Below are positions 1 through 11,818 of a DNA stretch of 64,000 bases, one piece after another. Where the stretch lies: NCBI RefSeq assembly GCF_051020955.1, contig NC_135021.1, positions 11,575,962 through 11,639,961 on the forward strand. The letters are read 5' to 3'. A model generated the notes under the pieces. That model saw nothing but the letters and a program-made list of their open reading frames with translations, was not told where the DNA came from and did not search any database. The stretch is from Megalopta genalis (lineage: Eukaryota > Arthropoda > Insecta > Hymenoptera > Halictidae). Within the stretch, counting starts at the first letter, position 1. Each line of letters opens with the position of its first letter. Made by a program: the position numbers and the translations under genes.

Positions 1-655
1 AACAACAAAACATCCGGAGTACAGAAATCGAGAAAATCATTCTCATAATACCTCCCAATCTCTGACTTAACGTACAATTTTGAAAAACTTCCCCATCCAT
101 TATATCAAACATTTACATAGATGAATTTATGTTTTGCATCGGTAACGACTAATAAAACGATGTTGCGTTGCTTTGTAATTCTAGCAGTAGCTTCTGCGAT
201 TTCTTTGGAGTCTGCATTGTAATATGCTTTACGTTCATAGCGTCCAAACAGTGAGGAAAATTTCGTCGACGATTAAATGCTTCGGAATATTTGACATTTT
301 CCTAACCAACCAAATTATCTCTATCGGTTTTCGAGATATTTGACAAAATACGTTCTCTTTGTGGGATGCAAACAATTTCAGAAAAAAAATACGAGTGACA
401 CGGAGCATGCGATTAAATGAAATGAAAATGAAGACATTTGGAAAACTGCAGAGCAACCAGAAAAGCGAAAGCGAGTTGAAAGAAAAGTTTTTGAATCCGG
501 TGTACAAAAATGGTAGAAAGTGAACATAAACATATCTTCAGTGAACACTGGAAATATTCTAGTAACTATCAGAAAGTCAAAACTCTTGAAGCTCCTCGCG
601 TAGACGGACACGCAATGTGAGAGTAGTGTCGATAGAAACTCTCTATTGGACACGT
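1..655. other. AT-rich intergenic DNA, no gene seen
   Basis: Short overlapping open frames occur on both strands, but none has a recognisable domain, splice structure or protein-like composition. I see no repeat structure here. Confidence 0.5.
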
Positions 656-656
656 A

Positions 657-770
657 GAGTGGCCCTCAAAATTGTTCGTACACCTTTTGAAACGCAATAA
701 CTTTTTTAAAACTGGACTAAGACGATGACCAAAATGCTTTTTTTAAATTTTGCTATCATATGGCCAGAGA
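657..770 (+). mobile_element. Truncated TA-type palindromic MITE (relative of the 49.5 kb element)
   Basis: The stretch opens with a sequence close to GTGGCCCTCAAAATTGTTCG, then ACACCTTTTGAAACGCAATA and a run matching ACTTTTTTAAAACTGGACTA. The same order of blocks forms both ends of the 692 bp palindrome at 49473-50164. Only one end and a short piece of interior remain, and the opposite inverted end is missing. It is a decayed non-coding fragment. Confidence 0.6.
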
Positions 771-2229
771 CGGTTCACTGACCAGAATTATAATAGTTTG
801 GAACTGTTATTTTCGGAACCATTCCAAACCCTGGATCGAACAAATGATACAGATTGAACAACCGCGACAAGCGAGATCATTTTTCTCGGGAGAAAGATCG
901 AACCGTGGTCTCTAAAATATTTCTGCAAAGAAATATGACGTTTTAACTTCATCCTGCGCCGAAGGGGACTTTCTGGGAACATCGATTCACTACCTTATGC
1001 CATTTCCCACCCACGCAAAGACTCCATTCAACGTTGTTTCGTGGAATCACGAAGCTTCGGCAGACACCGCGATTAATCGCCGAAAAAGAACGATCATTGT
1101 AAAGTATCGCCCGAAAAGCGACGCCTCTTCTATCCCTTTGTCTCCTTTTTTCGGCCGTATCGCGTGGCGAAAACGCGTTTTCGACGCGCGGCAGAGCAAT
1201 TGGCCGAATATGTAAATTTGGTGATTTAGGTCCTGTGAAATTCATGATACGTTAAGCATACATTGCCGGGGCCGCGTTCGACTGATTGCATCAGGATCGT
1301 ATTCTCGTATCGCAATTGCCGGCTCGATTCGTTACCGCTACAAGCCGGCGTGCACCGCGACGGACAGGTGCATAAGTAACTGGTATTCGCGATCGTTTTC
1401 GAGTCCGATAATATCCGACACCGGCGGCAACGCGTACGATATTGTGAATGTATTATATGTATATTCCTTCAATAACAGAGCGCACAATGAACCGCGTGCG
1501 CGCTCGTAACAGATGGAATTTTGTAACTGGCCGACGAAAAGCATGCATCTGTTTCGCCTTTTGTGCCGGTTGCCGGTAATAAAACACAATTAAGCAATTT
1601 AACTTTTACGACCGCCGTTTTCCACGTGCGAGACGCAAACCAGCCGCGCAATTTACAGGGACGATATAGTGATTATGCTATCGGAACTGCGGCGTTAATG
1701 GCGGCTAGTTTCAACGATATTTATGCAGAAAAATGGAATGCGGTGAAACGTTGTTGTTGCGTTATTATTAACTGTTATTATTACTTTGCTGTTAAGTAGA
1801 TCGTTGTTGATGACTTTTCCCGACTTTGAATTTCCTGAGAATTTGACACATTTATGACAAAAATGAGTAGAGGAAATAGAAAATTGAAAGCGTCGGAATG
1901 AAACCTGGCAAAACAGGAAACGTATTGCTATGGAGCAGTTTAGTAATAACGAGACTGCTGATCTTTATGGAAAATAAAAATTCTCTACGTTAACGGCAAG
2001 ATTTTCCTGAATTTTCATTTTCTTAATTATTCGAATACAGATTGTGAAATTATTCGAATAATAATGAAAATAATTATTGACTATTCTGATCCTAACTGAC
2101 CTTCTGATTCTAATCCTGGAATGTACAATGACTTCCTTTGCACCCGAAAAAACATAAATGTATCAATGAAAAAAAAGTTAATTGTGAAAGTTAACATGGC
2201 AGAAATCAATCAACAAACAATGAAAAAAA
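771..2229. other. Intergenic DNA with a CpG-rich part at 990-1700
   Basis: Base composition becomes GC-richer and CpG-dense between about 990 and 1700, then returns to AT-rich. Open frames exist on both strands in the GC-rich part, but none resembles a known family, and the opposing frames are what high GC alone would produce. It could be regulatory DNA or an untranslated exon. Confidence 0.4.
1943..1983 (-). repeat. Dispersed module, inverted copy
   Basis: Read on the - strand this matches the consensus TTTTATTTTGCAT, then AAAGATC, CAGCAGTCT and CGTTATTA. The same blocks occur in the same order at 46335-46420 and 60600-60655. See the finding on the dispersed module. Confidence 0.5.
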
Positions 2230-2425
2230 ATTATATTCTATAACTTTTGTTCAAATCGATTATTTCGCGAATTAATTTCTGTACAAATAAATCCGAATAA
2301 AATCTTATTCGGATAAATCGTTACCTAGATAAATTTGTTTCGATTGAATGTTTATTCGATAATGTTGAATAAAATTTTATACGTTAATCCTTATCTCGTG
2401 TCCGTCGTTCGAATAAAATTTCGCC
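2230..2425 (-). repeat. CGAATAA-rich dispersed repeat, inverted copy
   Basis: The stretch is dense in TTATTCG/CGAATAA words, including AATAAAATCTTATTCGGATAA and AAATCGATTATTTCGCGAAT. It is the reverse-oriented relative of the segments at 3340-3515 and 6360-6580, which share the order CGAATAA cluster followed by AATAATCGATTTGAA. Confidence 0.55.
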
Positions 2426-2479
2426 CGACTCTGATTTCTGGCAACAATTTGGACCTGTTCAAATTCATTTGCGATGCGC

Positions 2480-2590
2480 GTGAATATTCAAATATCTTTA
2501 ATACAGGTCCGCGGAATATTCAAACATTTTTAATAGAGGTCCACGGAATATTCAAACATTTTTAATAAAGGTCCTCGGAATATTCATGTG
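2480..2590 (+). repeat. 32 bp tandem repeat, about three units
   Basis: Units begin at the GGTCC blocks at 2506, 2538 and 2570, a constant 32 bp apart. Each holds CGGAATATTCAAACATTTTT with small changes. An upstream block (TGAATATTCAAATATCTTTA) looks like a diverged extra unit. Confidence 0.85.
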
Positions 2591-3339
2591 GAACTCGAAA
2601 CGAAGAAAGTACATTTTCATTTGATATCGTGTTTTATAATTCACTTTATAAAAACACGTCGCCGCATAAACACGAGGGTGTCGTTCCAGCTCCGAATGGC
2701 GACCCGTGGAACACATGAAAACCTGAGCCTGGCCATCTGTGAGATCTCTTGTATTTACCTCTCACAAACGTTGATATTCTCGACCATGGAAAAACCTCTC
2801 GCTCACGAAACAGACGGAACTTTCTGGCAAACCAAATAAATACACAGAGTCACGATACAAAGAGTGACTAGCAAGACGGCCAGAAAATTAGCGCAACGCG
2901 AAGTTCGGGCTCGGAAAAGTGCTGAAACAACGGGTACACAATTAAAGCGGCGCAGAACAGCGAATATGGCGCTGCGGTTTCCTTTGTCTTCGTATCGGTC
3001 CGTTTTATAAAATGCACACTGCTAGAATAATTAGTAGCAAACAAGCCTCCGGTTGCGAAATTCGATATTACATATGTTGTACCAAAAAGCGATGCGATCG
3101 TAATAAGAAACGTTGCATTACATTTAAAAGAGATTTAATCGTTTCACCAACAGATTTCATAGTTTTGCCAAAAGATGAACAAGCGTACAGATGCTTCACA
3201 TTTTGATTGTCGCGTCGATCATACATCGAATGCGATCTTTTTATCAAATCACTTTTTATTACAATTTATTAGTCCTCATCAGAGCCTCGTGCCAATTTGA
3301 TACAATTTTTCACAGCAAAGTTCGGCAAAATTTGATTCG
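2591..3339. other. Intergenic DNA, no gene seen
   Basis: Mixed-composition DNA with short open frames only. I see no splice-bounded exon or element ends. Confidence 0.4.
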
Positions 3340-3511
3340 GATGACGGATGAGAGATAAAAACTAACGAATGAAATTTGATTCGATACTATCGAATAAATA
3401 TCCAACCGAATACAATATTTATCCGAATAACATCTTATTAGAATAAGAATTCATGCGAATAGGAGTTCATTCGAATAAAAATTCATTCGAGTTAGAATTC
3501 TTTCGTGCAGA

Positions 3512-3546
<35 letters not shown>
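3340..3546 (+). repeat. CGAATAA-rich dispersed repeat followed by a (TC)n microsatellite
   Basis: From 3340 to 3515 the sequence carries many CGAATAA/TTATTCG words (for example TTCATTCGAATAAAAATTC). It is paralogous to 6360-6580, including the preceding GATGAGAGATAAA/GATGGATAAGCGG block. A pure TC run occupies about 3516-3546 and interrupts the repeat, which resumes with GGAAAATAATCGATTTGAA as in the 6.5 kb copy. The microsatellite has therefore expanded inside the repeat. Confidence 0.65.
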
Positions 3547-3549
<3 letters not shown>

Positions 3550-3599
3550 CGGAAAATAATCGATTTGAACGAAAATTATACAATATGTTTTCTCATAAT

Positions 3600-4548
3600 T
3601 TATCGATACATGTTCCTTTTTTGAAGTGTTGCATCAGATATGACAAGGATAATTTCGTTTTTCTATTAAAATGATAACGTTACTTTCTTCTGGTATTTAA
3701 TAATTTTATTTCATTTAAGAACATTATATTACGAAAAAATGTTTCAAACAAAAATTCCACGCACTTCCTGCGTAAAATATGATTCCGAAATAAAGAATAT
3801 AGGTTTAAGGAAAACATGATAATCTTGATATAAGCTTAAAAACGCCAACGCATTAAAAAAACGAGCAGTGCCAACTGACTCCCCACTCGAAATACTAAAG
3901 CACATGTGTTCGATTGTTTTTATTTAAATCACATGTCTACGAGATTAAATAGGACACCCTGTGTACTGTATATTATCCTTCACAACGTCGCCTTGAGCAG
4001 AGCCAATGGATAAAAACAGGTGAGGTTTACTCTAAGCAGCACTCACCCGGGGCAAAGCATCAGCTCTAAATGCGAATCGTATTGTGTGCCACATGGTCGG
4101 AGGAACACGTGCCGCGACAAAAATTTTTATTTGCTCCGCACATAAGCGGGACCAGTTTCTTATGAACCGTGGCTCCCTGTCTTGCTTCCTGCCGCCTCAA
4201 TACGGAGTCCCCATTAATGAGGTTCCCGTAGTACGCGTGTAAATGCGGCACGCGTTCTGCGGATCGAGGCGAGCAAAAGAACAATGGATTCAAAATAGAA
4301 CGGGGAAATGGCTTCGGAACGAGTTCGCGAGCACGAAGGGGTTCCGGGCATTCTTCGAGGACACGACTCACCCCGTAAACGCTCACGCGCCATTGTTACG
4401 CGAGAAGGTCTTCCCCCTATCGTCACACGTTTTATTGAATATTTCATGCAAACGATAGCAGCTCACCGTGTCGAGAATCTGTAACAGTTTGCTCGATCGA
4501 AATCGTCCGGTGAGAAATGATCACATTCTCGACTGTCTCCATACCGTA
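3600..4548. other. Intergenic DNA, CpG-richer at 4050-4450
   Basis: Open frames on both strands at 4066-4458 overlap each other and match no family I recognise. No splice pattern supports them. Confidence 0.4.
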
Positions 4549-4552
4549 TTAA

Positions 4553-4793
4553 CACGTTCCGTGCCGAGCTTTTTTTACTCGAATCTTCACACTTTGATAT
4601 TTTACTAAAACTTGATGTATTACGTGCAATTATTAATTCTCGTACACATAACAACGTAACAAAAACTTATCAACGCCCATTCTTGCGGTGGAAATTGATT
4701 CTTCGGTTCTAAATTTCTTGTAAACAATTTGTTCAGTTCACTAAGTAAACATGCAAGCGTGTACCATCGATGGTACACGTGGCACGGAACGTG
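4553..4793. mobile_element. TTAA-flanked MITE, 241 bp (CACGTTCCGTGCC termini)
   Basis: The element starts CACGTTCCGTGCC and ends with its exact reverse complement GGCACGGAACGTG. TTAA lies directly outside both ends (4549-4552 and 4794-4797). TTAA duplication is the hallmark of piggyBac-type insertion. A perfect subterminal palindrome, GTGTACCATCGATGGTACAC, sits just inside the right end. There is no coding capacity. Confidence 0.88.
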
Positions 4794-4797
4794 TTAA

Positions 4798-6359
4798 AAA
4801 AATAAAACGTACCGTCGCCGGCCGAATGTCCGGATTCATATTATTATTTTATAATTACTGAAATCGTAAAGCTGTTTTCATTGGAAATTATCGAATATAT
4901 TTTCTTATTCGGGCACACGATATTATACGAATTGTGGAAAAATTGAGTAGATACATTCAATCTTATAATTTGTATAAGGCAACGAACCTCGGTACGTTTA
5001 GTGTTAATTTTGCACTCGGAAAATTTTCCTAGATTATTGGCACTTCGTATCTATTTGCGAAATGGTAACTGACGCTTCAAATCAAATATAAAATCGTATA
5101 TCGTCGAAAGTTACACAGTGGTGTGCATTGTTATAAAATACGAGTAACTTTTAAACTGCTTTTAATATCTAAACGAAAACTTAACAAAATATTGTATATT
5201 TGTATATTTCTATTATTTTTAACGTAGTAATATTTAAATGATATTTTCTTAGCTTTTTTGTAAATATACAAGATATCCCAGTTAAAAAGGCCATCTACAA
5301 TGCTGTAAACAATTAGAAACTCTAAAATAACTTTTACATTTTTACTGATAATTTAAACGGAAACAAAAAGAATTACATTTCTATATTTTTATTTCGTATT
5401 ATTTCTAATATTCAAATATAAAAAATATGATGTTCTGTTAAGTTTGTCTTTAAATATCACTCTGAAAATATAAAAGTTACTTTAAGTCTATAATTATTCA
5501 ATCCACCATACTGTATTTGAATTCAATTTGGTGTGAGATTGTATCGTCACAGATTTTATGCAACAAAAACAATTAGTCTTACAAGTACCATAATTCCAAG
5601 CAGTCTTGTTAAGTACACAGAGTTAACCTAATGTGAAATATTAAATTCATATCTCGACGGAACCGGGACGAAAAAGGCTTGCGTATTTCAAAATTGTACG
5701 AAAAAACGTACCGCAAGTACATCGTTTGTGTGGAAAGCATTCTCTACTGAATAGATTTGAAGAGCATAAAACGATGTCTGTGCTGCGAACGTTTTAAATG
5801 CTTCGTCAAGATCGCTCCAGATCCGATATTTTATCTTTACTGATCAGAATCACGCTTGATCCCATCACAGACATCCTCAAGCCCGTCAATGTCATAAATT
5901 CCCGCTATATCCAGACTTTTTTACGTTTACCGCTGGAGGGCTTTCAGATTCTATTCCCGCGAGTTCTCGCGCGCAGTCAACGCGATTTCTATATATAGAT
6001 CTTTTGTTCCACTACTTTTGAATGTCCCTACACTAGATATGGCCCGCATACTTCATACCGTGCTACCTTGGCTGTGCGAAAAACAAAGAGCACCCGCTTT
6101 TCCATCTTTTAAATGTAATGAGGAGAGCCCGAGGACAAAAGATTGAAAGTAGTGGCGGGATAACTAGCCGGCGACCTTGAAATTTGCTCCAACAATGCGA
6201 CGAAGGAGAATGTTTGAATAATTCTCGCTGTTTAGGCCATCGTGGGCTGTGCATATGGGTGGCGAGATTAAACGATGGAATTCTTTACAAATGTCACTGT
6301 GAATTCTTTTCGAATTACTTGAGGGCGCAATTCCGTTTTTATTCCGCAATGTACCAATC
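4798..6359. other. AT-rich intergenic DNA, no gene seen
   Basis: Largely AT-rich, with a slightly GC-richer patch near 5780-6000. The only open frames are short and unsupported. Confidence 0.45.
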
Positions 6360-6580
6360 AGAGAATGATGGATAAGCGGTAAAGATTAACGAATAAAATA
6401 ATATTCGACGTTATCGAATAAATATCGAATCGATATTTATTGCCACTTGGCAACACTTTATCCGAATAAGATTTTATTCGAATGAAATTTCATTCGAATA
6501 AGAAGTCGATTTGTTATTCGAATAGGAAGTTATTCGTACAAGAGGTAATTCGGAAAATAATCGATTTGAATAAAAACGAT
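6360..6580 (+). repeat. CGAATAA-rich dispersed repeat
   Basis: It contains repeated TTATTCGAATAA-type words (for example CATTCGAATAAGAAGTCG) and ends with GGAAAATAATCGATTTGAA, shared with the 3.4 kb copy and, inverted, with the 2.3 kb copy. It has no coding capacity. Confidence 0.6.
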
Positions 6581-7204
6581 AAAACATGTACAGAGAGCGT
6601 CTTTCATTTCGCTTACCAATATAAGCTATTACATTTCACATTTTACATTATCAAAATAAAACATTTATTTCATGCTTTAATGAAATGTTACGCCCTATTT
6701 GAAATACTATTTTATCCGTGTTGCAAAGAATCTATTATTTCAAATAGTATTCCAAATATTTCCTCTATAAATAGTACCCAGCTCTGCTCGCAACGCATCT
6801 TTCCATTTGCGTAATTATTATAAACATTTATCCGATAAGATAAACGTCGACACGCCGACCGCAAAACCAATCCGCCAAATGTGCTCGTCCGAACAAACAG
6901 CAAAGACTCTCGAGGATGAAAAAGGAAACAAGTAACAACAAAAAGTAATCCAGCAGGAGGGAAACCAGTGGATTACCGATCGGGCGCAGCTTTCATTACG
7001 TTAGATTTCCGATGTTCCCTCGGTTCTCAACATTTCGTTCATCTTCCGGGATCGCGGAGAATTGTTTCGAGCGGCGGTATAAAAAACAAACGGGACAAAA
7101 GTACCGAAGTTTTACGACTGGTACGTGATACCGTCGGATTTCTCTCCAAGGAGAACGCGTGGCTCGCGTTCGGAATACCCGATGGTGATTGTAGGCGCCG
7201 AGGT

Positions 7205-7207
7205 AGA

Positions 7208-7242
<35 letters not shown>

Positions 7243-7365
7243 TAAAAAAGAGACAGAGAGAGGAAAAAGAAAGAGAGAGAGAGAGAGAGGGAGTAAAAAA
7301 GAGAGAGAGAGCGGAAAAGAAAGAGAGAGAGAGAGAGGGAGTAAAAAAGAGACAGAGAGAGCGGA

Positions 7366-7405
<40 letters not shown>

Positions 7406-7558
7406 TAAAAAAGAGACAGAGAGAGCGGAAAAGAAAGAGAGAGAGAGAGAGAGAGGGAGTAAAAAAGAGACAGAGAGAGCGGAAAAGAAAGAGAGAGAGA
7501 GAGAGAGAGGGAGTAAAAAAGAGACAGAGAGAGCGGAAAAGAAAGAGAGAGAGAGAGA
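7205..7558. repeat. Compound GA-rich minisatellite, six units
   Basis: Six units begin with GGGAGTAAAAAAGAG at about 7238, 7289, 7337, 7401, 7455 and 7509. Most continue with ACAGAGAGAGCGGAAAAGAA and a GA run of varying length, so unit length varies from 48 to 64 bp. Open frames rich in R/E/K on + and S/L on - through this tract are by-products of the repeat, not genes. Confidence 0.95.
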
Positions 7559-7564
7559 TTTCTA

Positions 7565-8855
7565 GAGGAGATAAATAAATATCTAGAAAATAAATTTAAT
7601 GTACATAAATAAATTGATACGAATGAACTAAAATTAAGTAAATTTATAATAAACGAAGAAGAGAGAGAAAAAGGAAGGGGCAAGAAGAAGAAGTAGAGAT
7701 AGATAAAGAAGGGTGTAGTCGACATAATGTTTAATCGAATAAACTAGCAATCCCGCATGAACCATGCAGTTCGCCTTGATCCTGAGTCACTTACAACGAA
7801 AATTGATACCCACGCGTCGATCGTATTGCTGCGGCATCGCGGCGCCTCGCGCTGAGAATTTCATGTTCGCCCTCGGCAATGGGTCTGTGCCCGGTTTTCA
7901 CAGTAGGTCACGATACAACATCGTAAAAGCGAAACAAACGGCTCGCTGGCCGGCCGGTTAAAAGGCTGGAGCACCGACGTTAACTTTTCGACTGAATGGA
8001 GAACGGGGTACGAGCGAAACCGCGTTACCCGCAGCGGCCGGCCGGCTACAAAAGTCTAGTAAGAGCCCTCCGATTTGAAACGGACTGGCATCAAACGGGG
8101 CCCCGTCCGCGGACACGTAAAACAGAAATGATGGAACGAACGATCTCTAACGGTCGACGTAAAACCATCTTCAGGCCTTTCGGTCTTGTGTCCTCTCTTC
8201 TCCTCCTATCTCTTTCTTTCTTTCCTTTCTTCTTTCTTCCGTTCGTTCTTACTCTCCGCGAATGGTACTCGTTCGATACACGCCGTTGCGGATAAACTTA
8301 TCCTACGAGAGCTTCTCAGGCGAAGTTACCGCTGGTACTCGAGACTCGCCGAGGAAAATTGCGGGTCGAAGAACAATATTGGAAGGAAATTGTTCCTTTG
8401 ATCTGCACGACGAAAGAAGTCCGAGTCCGCGCAGAACAAATGCGGTCTGCTTTTAAAAAGAGAGACCCAGAGGTGCGCCAGTCACAATACTTGTCCGCGC
8501 CACTCCTGCTGTTTACGTGTTATCATTTTGGAGTGCTTCGAATTCGGTGGACAGTTATTATGAACATCGGGTTGTTCGAGGCATTTTTTAATGTACAATA
8601 TCGGACGAATGCGAGTGTTTTCACGCGTGAATGTCACGCTACCGTTCAGCTTGCATTATGAACGGTTTTTGCTTTCAGCGGTCATTTTGGTTTGATAAAC
8701 ACGGTGATTGAAAGGAAGCCAACACATGCATTATTTGTACGTCAATTTAAAATAGCACGCGATGCTATCGAAACTCTGTAGAACTCGGTTTGTATGGACC
8801 TGTCGATTGGTTTGGAACAAGTTGTTTTATGTAAGCGGGTGGATCACGTTTACAG
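7565..8855. other. Intergenic DNA with a CpG-rich part at 7760-8480
   Basis: The CpG-rich stretch has overlapping open frames of up to about 100 codons on the + strand in more than one frame, none recognisable. A pyrimidine-rich tract (TCTTTCTTTCTTTCC-like) occurs at 8190-8250. Regulatory DNA or an untranslated exon is possible. Confidence 0.35.
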
Positions 8856-8995
8856 TGATCTGTAAAAATGAATACACATCATTTAAAACGAAATAACTTT
8901 TTTAAAATTCGTCACAATTATTTGAAGTTTTTTGTGATGGTAGAAGAACCGGTTTACTAGACAATGTCTAGACAAAGATTTTGCAAAAATCGTAA
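8856..8995 (+). mobile_element. Half-copy of a TA-type MITE related to the 49.5 kb palindrome
   Basis: It begins after TA with CAGTGATCTGTAAAAATG, followed by ACGAAATAACTTTTTTAAAA and GGTTTACTAGACAATGTCTA. These correspond block by block to the left half of 49473-50164. The mirror-image half is absent or unrecognisable. Confidence 0.5.
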
Positions 8996-9313
8996 TTGGT
9001 TGGAATTATACCAATCGGTCTTAATATAATAAATATAACTATCATAATAATCTGTAACAATGCAGGTTCAAATTATTTTGTAGGAAAAGAAACAATTTCT
9101 TAAACAATGTTCGTCTCTCTGCATATGTCATATTGTTGTTTACGACATAGCCTCTTTTACAATCTTATTATGTATTGCCAACGTCATACTTTGACAAAAG
9201 AATTTTTTCAAAATTCTGTATTTTTTTCATTTATTCTGAGTGTTGTATGAGTATGAATTCTGCGAATACTTGTGTATAATTATTTCATAAGCTGAGTTTA
9301 TTCATTCAATTTA

Positions 9314-9507
9314 TTATTTTCAATTGATTAAAATGATTACAAAATATCAATGTATTATTCTCAACTTATTGAAATGATTACAAAATGCCAATGTATTATT
9401 CTCAATTTAATAAAATTATTACAAAATGCTAATGTATTATTCTCAACTTATTAAAATATTATTACAACATATCGATGTATTATTTTCAATTTATTAAAAT
9501 TATTACT
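9314..9507 (+). repeat. 41 bp AT-rich tandem repeat, about 4.7 units
   Basis: Units starting TTATTCTCAA or TTATTTTCAA begin at 9314, 9355, 9396, 9437 and 9480. The period is 41 bp, with one unit of 43 bp. Each contains ATTACAAAATGCCAATGTA or a near variant. Confidence 0.88.
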
Positions 9508-9544
9508 GAAACAAACAACTTGATATTTGTTCCTATTTCTAGTA

Positions 9545-9580
9545 GTTGATACAAACAATTTTTATTTTGCATCAAGATCC
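9545..9580 (+). repeat. Dispersed module copy
   Basis: GTTGATACAAACAATTTTTA followed by TTTTGCATCAAGATCC matches the core of the module found at 46335-46420 and 55660-55705. Confidence 0.5.
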
Positions 9581-9779
9581 TTGTCATTAACGATCCAACG
9601 AAAGTCCTAGTTTTCGCCAGATAAACTCATTTTTCAGATCACCGTACCAACATCTTTAATTACTCAAGTAACTCAAACAAAATCGCCCTTAGCAAATACA
9701 TCGGGGAACAGGGTCGCCCAGATACCGATCTTATTGGCGCAATAACAATGAGTCCTCCAGTCCCTCGCGAACTCGACAA

Positions 9780-10130
9780 CAACACTGACGAAACGACGTA
9801 ATTGTTTTCGCAAAGGGTGCAGCTCATAGCCGCAAACCTCTCACGCTGTTGGATCGCTATCAGCGTGTCTTCGGATTCTTACTGGATCTACCAACAGGCG
9901 GCAGACTGACGAAACGTCGCCATCGCCATTCGAAAGGACCTACATAGGTACCTATAATCCCAGTTCGCTATTAGATAAGTATCTAACAGCCCCGAGACCC
10001 TTGACAAAGCCCTAACCGCTGATTGACGAAACATCGGAACTACTTCCTGCAAGGATGAGACCCACAAAGTGACCGTGCAATCGCAACCGTGTAAATCTTC
10101 GACCATTTTCGAAAATCACAGACTCCTAGA
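9780..10130 (+). repeat. Weak ~120 bp repeat with TGACGAAAC cores
   Basis: CTGACGAAACGACG (9784), CTGACGAAACGTCG (9906) and TTGACGAAACATCG (10023) are spaced 122 and 117 bp apart. Each is followed 15-20 bp later by a TTC..GCAAGG-like block. Sequence between the cores is strongly diverged. Local base composition is GC-richer than the flanks. I cannot say what the segment is. Confidence 0.4.
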
Positions 10131-10139
10131 CTACCAAAT

Positions 10140-11814
10140 TGGATTTATTTCCTGAGAACAGCTAACGACGATAATAGTCGGACGCCTTTTAACTTAACTG
10201 TTTCTGACGAATATACTGCTGCTCTTAGTTAAAATGTCTTACCTACTAATTTGCTAGTTTCAAGGATGTTCAAAAATATTTTTAAACGAAGCTAGAATAT
10301 TCTCTATACATTATAGAATTCCAGATATAACACCATTTATTTGTTTTCACTTATTTAAACATGATTCTCGTTATGCGTAAGCATTCGCTGTTTAAATTGC
10401 AATTTTAGTGAAAACTAAACTGTATTCGTACATTTTAAAATGTTTGGAATATTTGGAGGCCAAGGCGAAATAAAGCAGAAAAATAAAAAGATATAAATAG
10501 TTATTATAAAAAGCTAATCTACTCGCGTCATCGCTTACATTTTGCGACACATTTCAGGTACACACTTTTCAAAGAGATTGTAACAGCTAACTGATTAAAA
10601 CGTAACAACTTTCTTGAAATATAAACAAATGAATGAATTTTTTTGAGATGTTAGACCGATTAATTTATTAGGCAGTGAGAACACAAATTTCTGTAAGAAT
10701 TAGAATTGAATGAAATAACAAAAAGAAAAAAAATGGGAGTACTAAAAATTATTAATACGTGTTGCTTTATAAGAATGACACAAATTTATTTAGCATATTC
10801 GTTATTTTTATTATCACGTATACCGGATTTAACACTATGATTACGGAACTTAAAATGCAAATATTTTATTTCCCTTTATAGGGAAATTTTTAGCAATTTT
10901 TAATGTGATATTTGTCCAAAGTAACAAATGTATTAAGTAAATTCCTCATAAATCTATCTTCATAATTTTAACAAATTTAAACCTAGTGTTAAGAAATTTT
11001 TTCACTCCACCCTACGAACAACAATTTAAAAAAAAAAAGAAAAGATGCGAAATCGGTCATTTTAACCTTCACAACAGGTTTATTGTTACCATTAAACGAT
11101 GAATTTTTTTCAGCAGAAGCAGAACAAAAGAAAATCGTAAATAATAAACGTATAGCATAAGCGATATATGTTCTGTCGCGACGACTTCCAATTAAATCGA
11201 AATGTTCGTATCTTCAAAACAAAACGATGTTTTGAACGTGCTCAAAATCGTTTTGGTAAATAAATGGAGCAAACGTTCCGCTAAATCACACGCCGAACGT
11301 TTCATTACCACGGGTCGAGCATTAAACGGCAAGCAATTAATGCGAAAATACACTAGCTGACTATAAATATTCGCAAAAACACTTAAAATCAATTTATCCT
11401 TTTTGCAGCTCCTTTCACACGTCCCCCCTCTCCCCGCTGATCTCTCCCTTCTCGCTTCCTTTCTCCCCTCAATTAATACGTATTCTCGACGCAGCCAGTT
11501 GTCGCGCAATAAACCTCCGACTTTACAATCACCGTTTTATGACGCGATTAAACATTTGCAAGTGAAACGCGGCCGAGCTGCGTCTCCAGTGCTCATCAGT
11601 TTTATCAACCTTGCGGAACTTCATCCGCAAGAAATCATCCGCGTGATACAGACACGGACTCATACCAGTATTACACCGGTATTTTTCAGTTGTACCTTCG
11701 TAACCTTAATAGAAACCGAAATATCGAAATTACCGGAATGCGAAAATACCGGAATTTCTTATCTTTTTCTCAATTTCTTATTTTATTAGAGCAAGATTTC
11801 CAAAATCTTTTTAA
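10140..11814. other. AT-rich intergenic DNA, no gene seen
   Basis: Very AT-rich to about 11150. A CpG-richer patch at 11280-11640 has opposing open frames (11192-11509 on -, 11403-11789 on +) with no recognisable domain. Confidence 0.45.
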
Positions 11815-11818
11815 TTAA

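Noticed and set aside
7039..7725. Long - strand frame of 228 codons and + strand partners through the GA tract
   Set aside because: Composition is only S/L/F or R/E/K repeats produced by the minisatellite.
9784..10036. Hammerhead ribozyme cores
   Set aside because: CTGACGAAAC lacks the stem II insertion between CTGANGA and GAAA.
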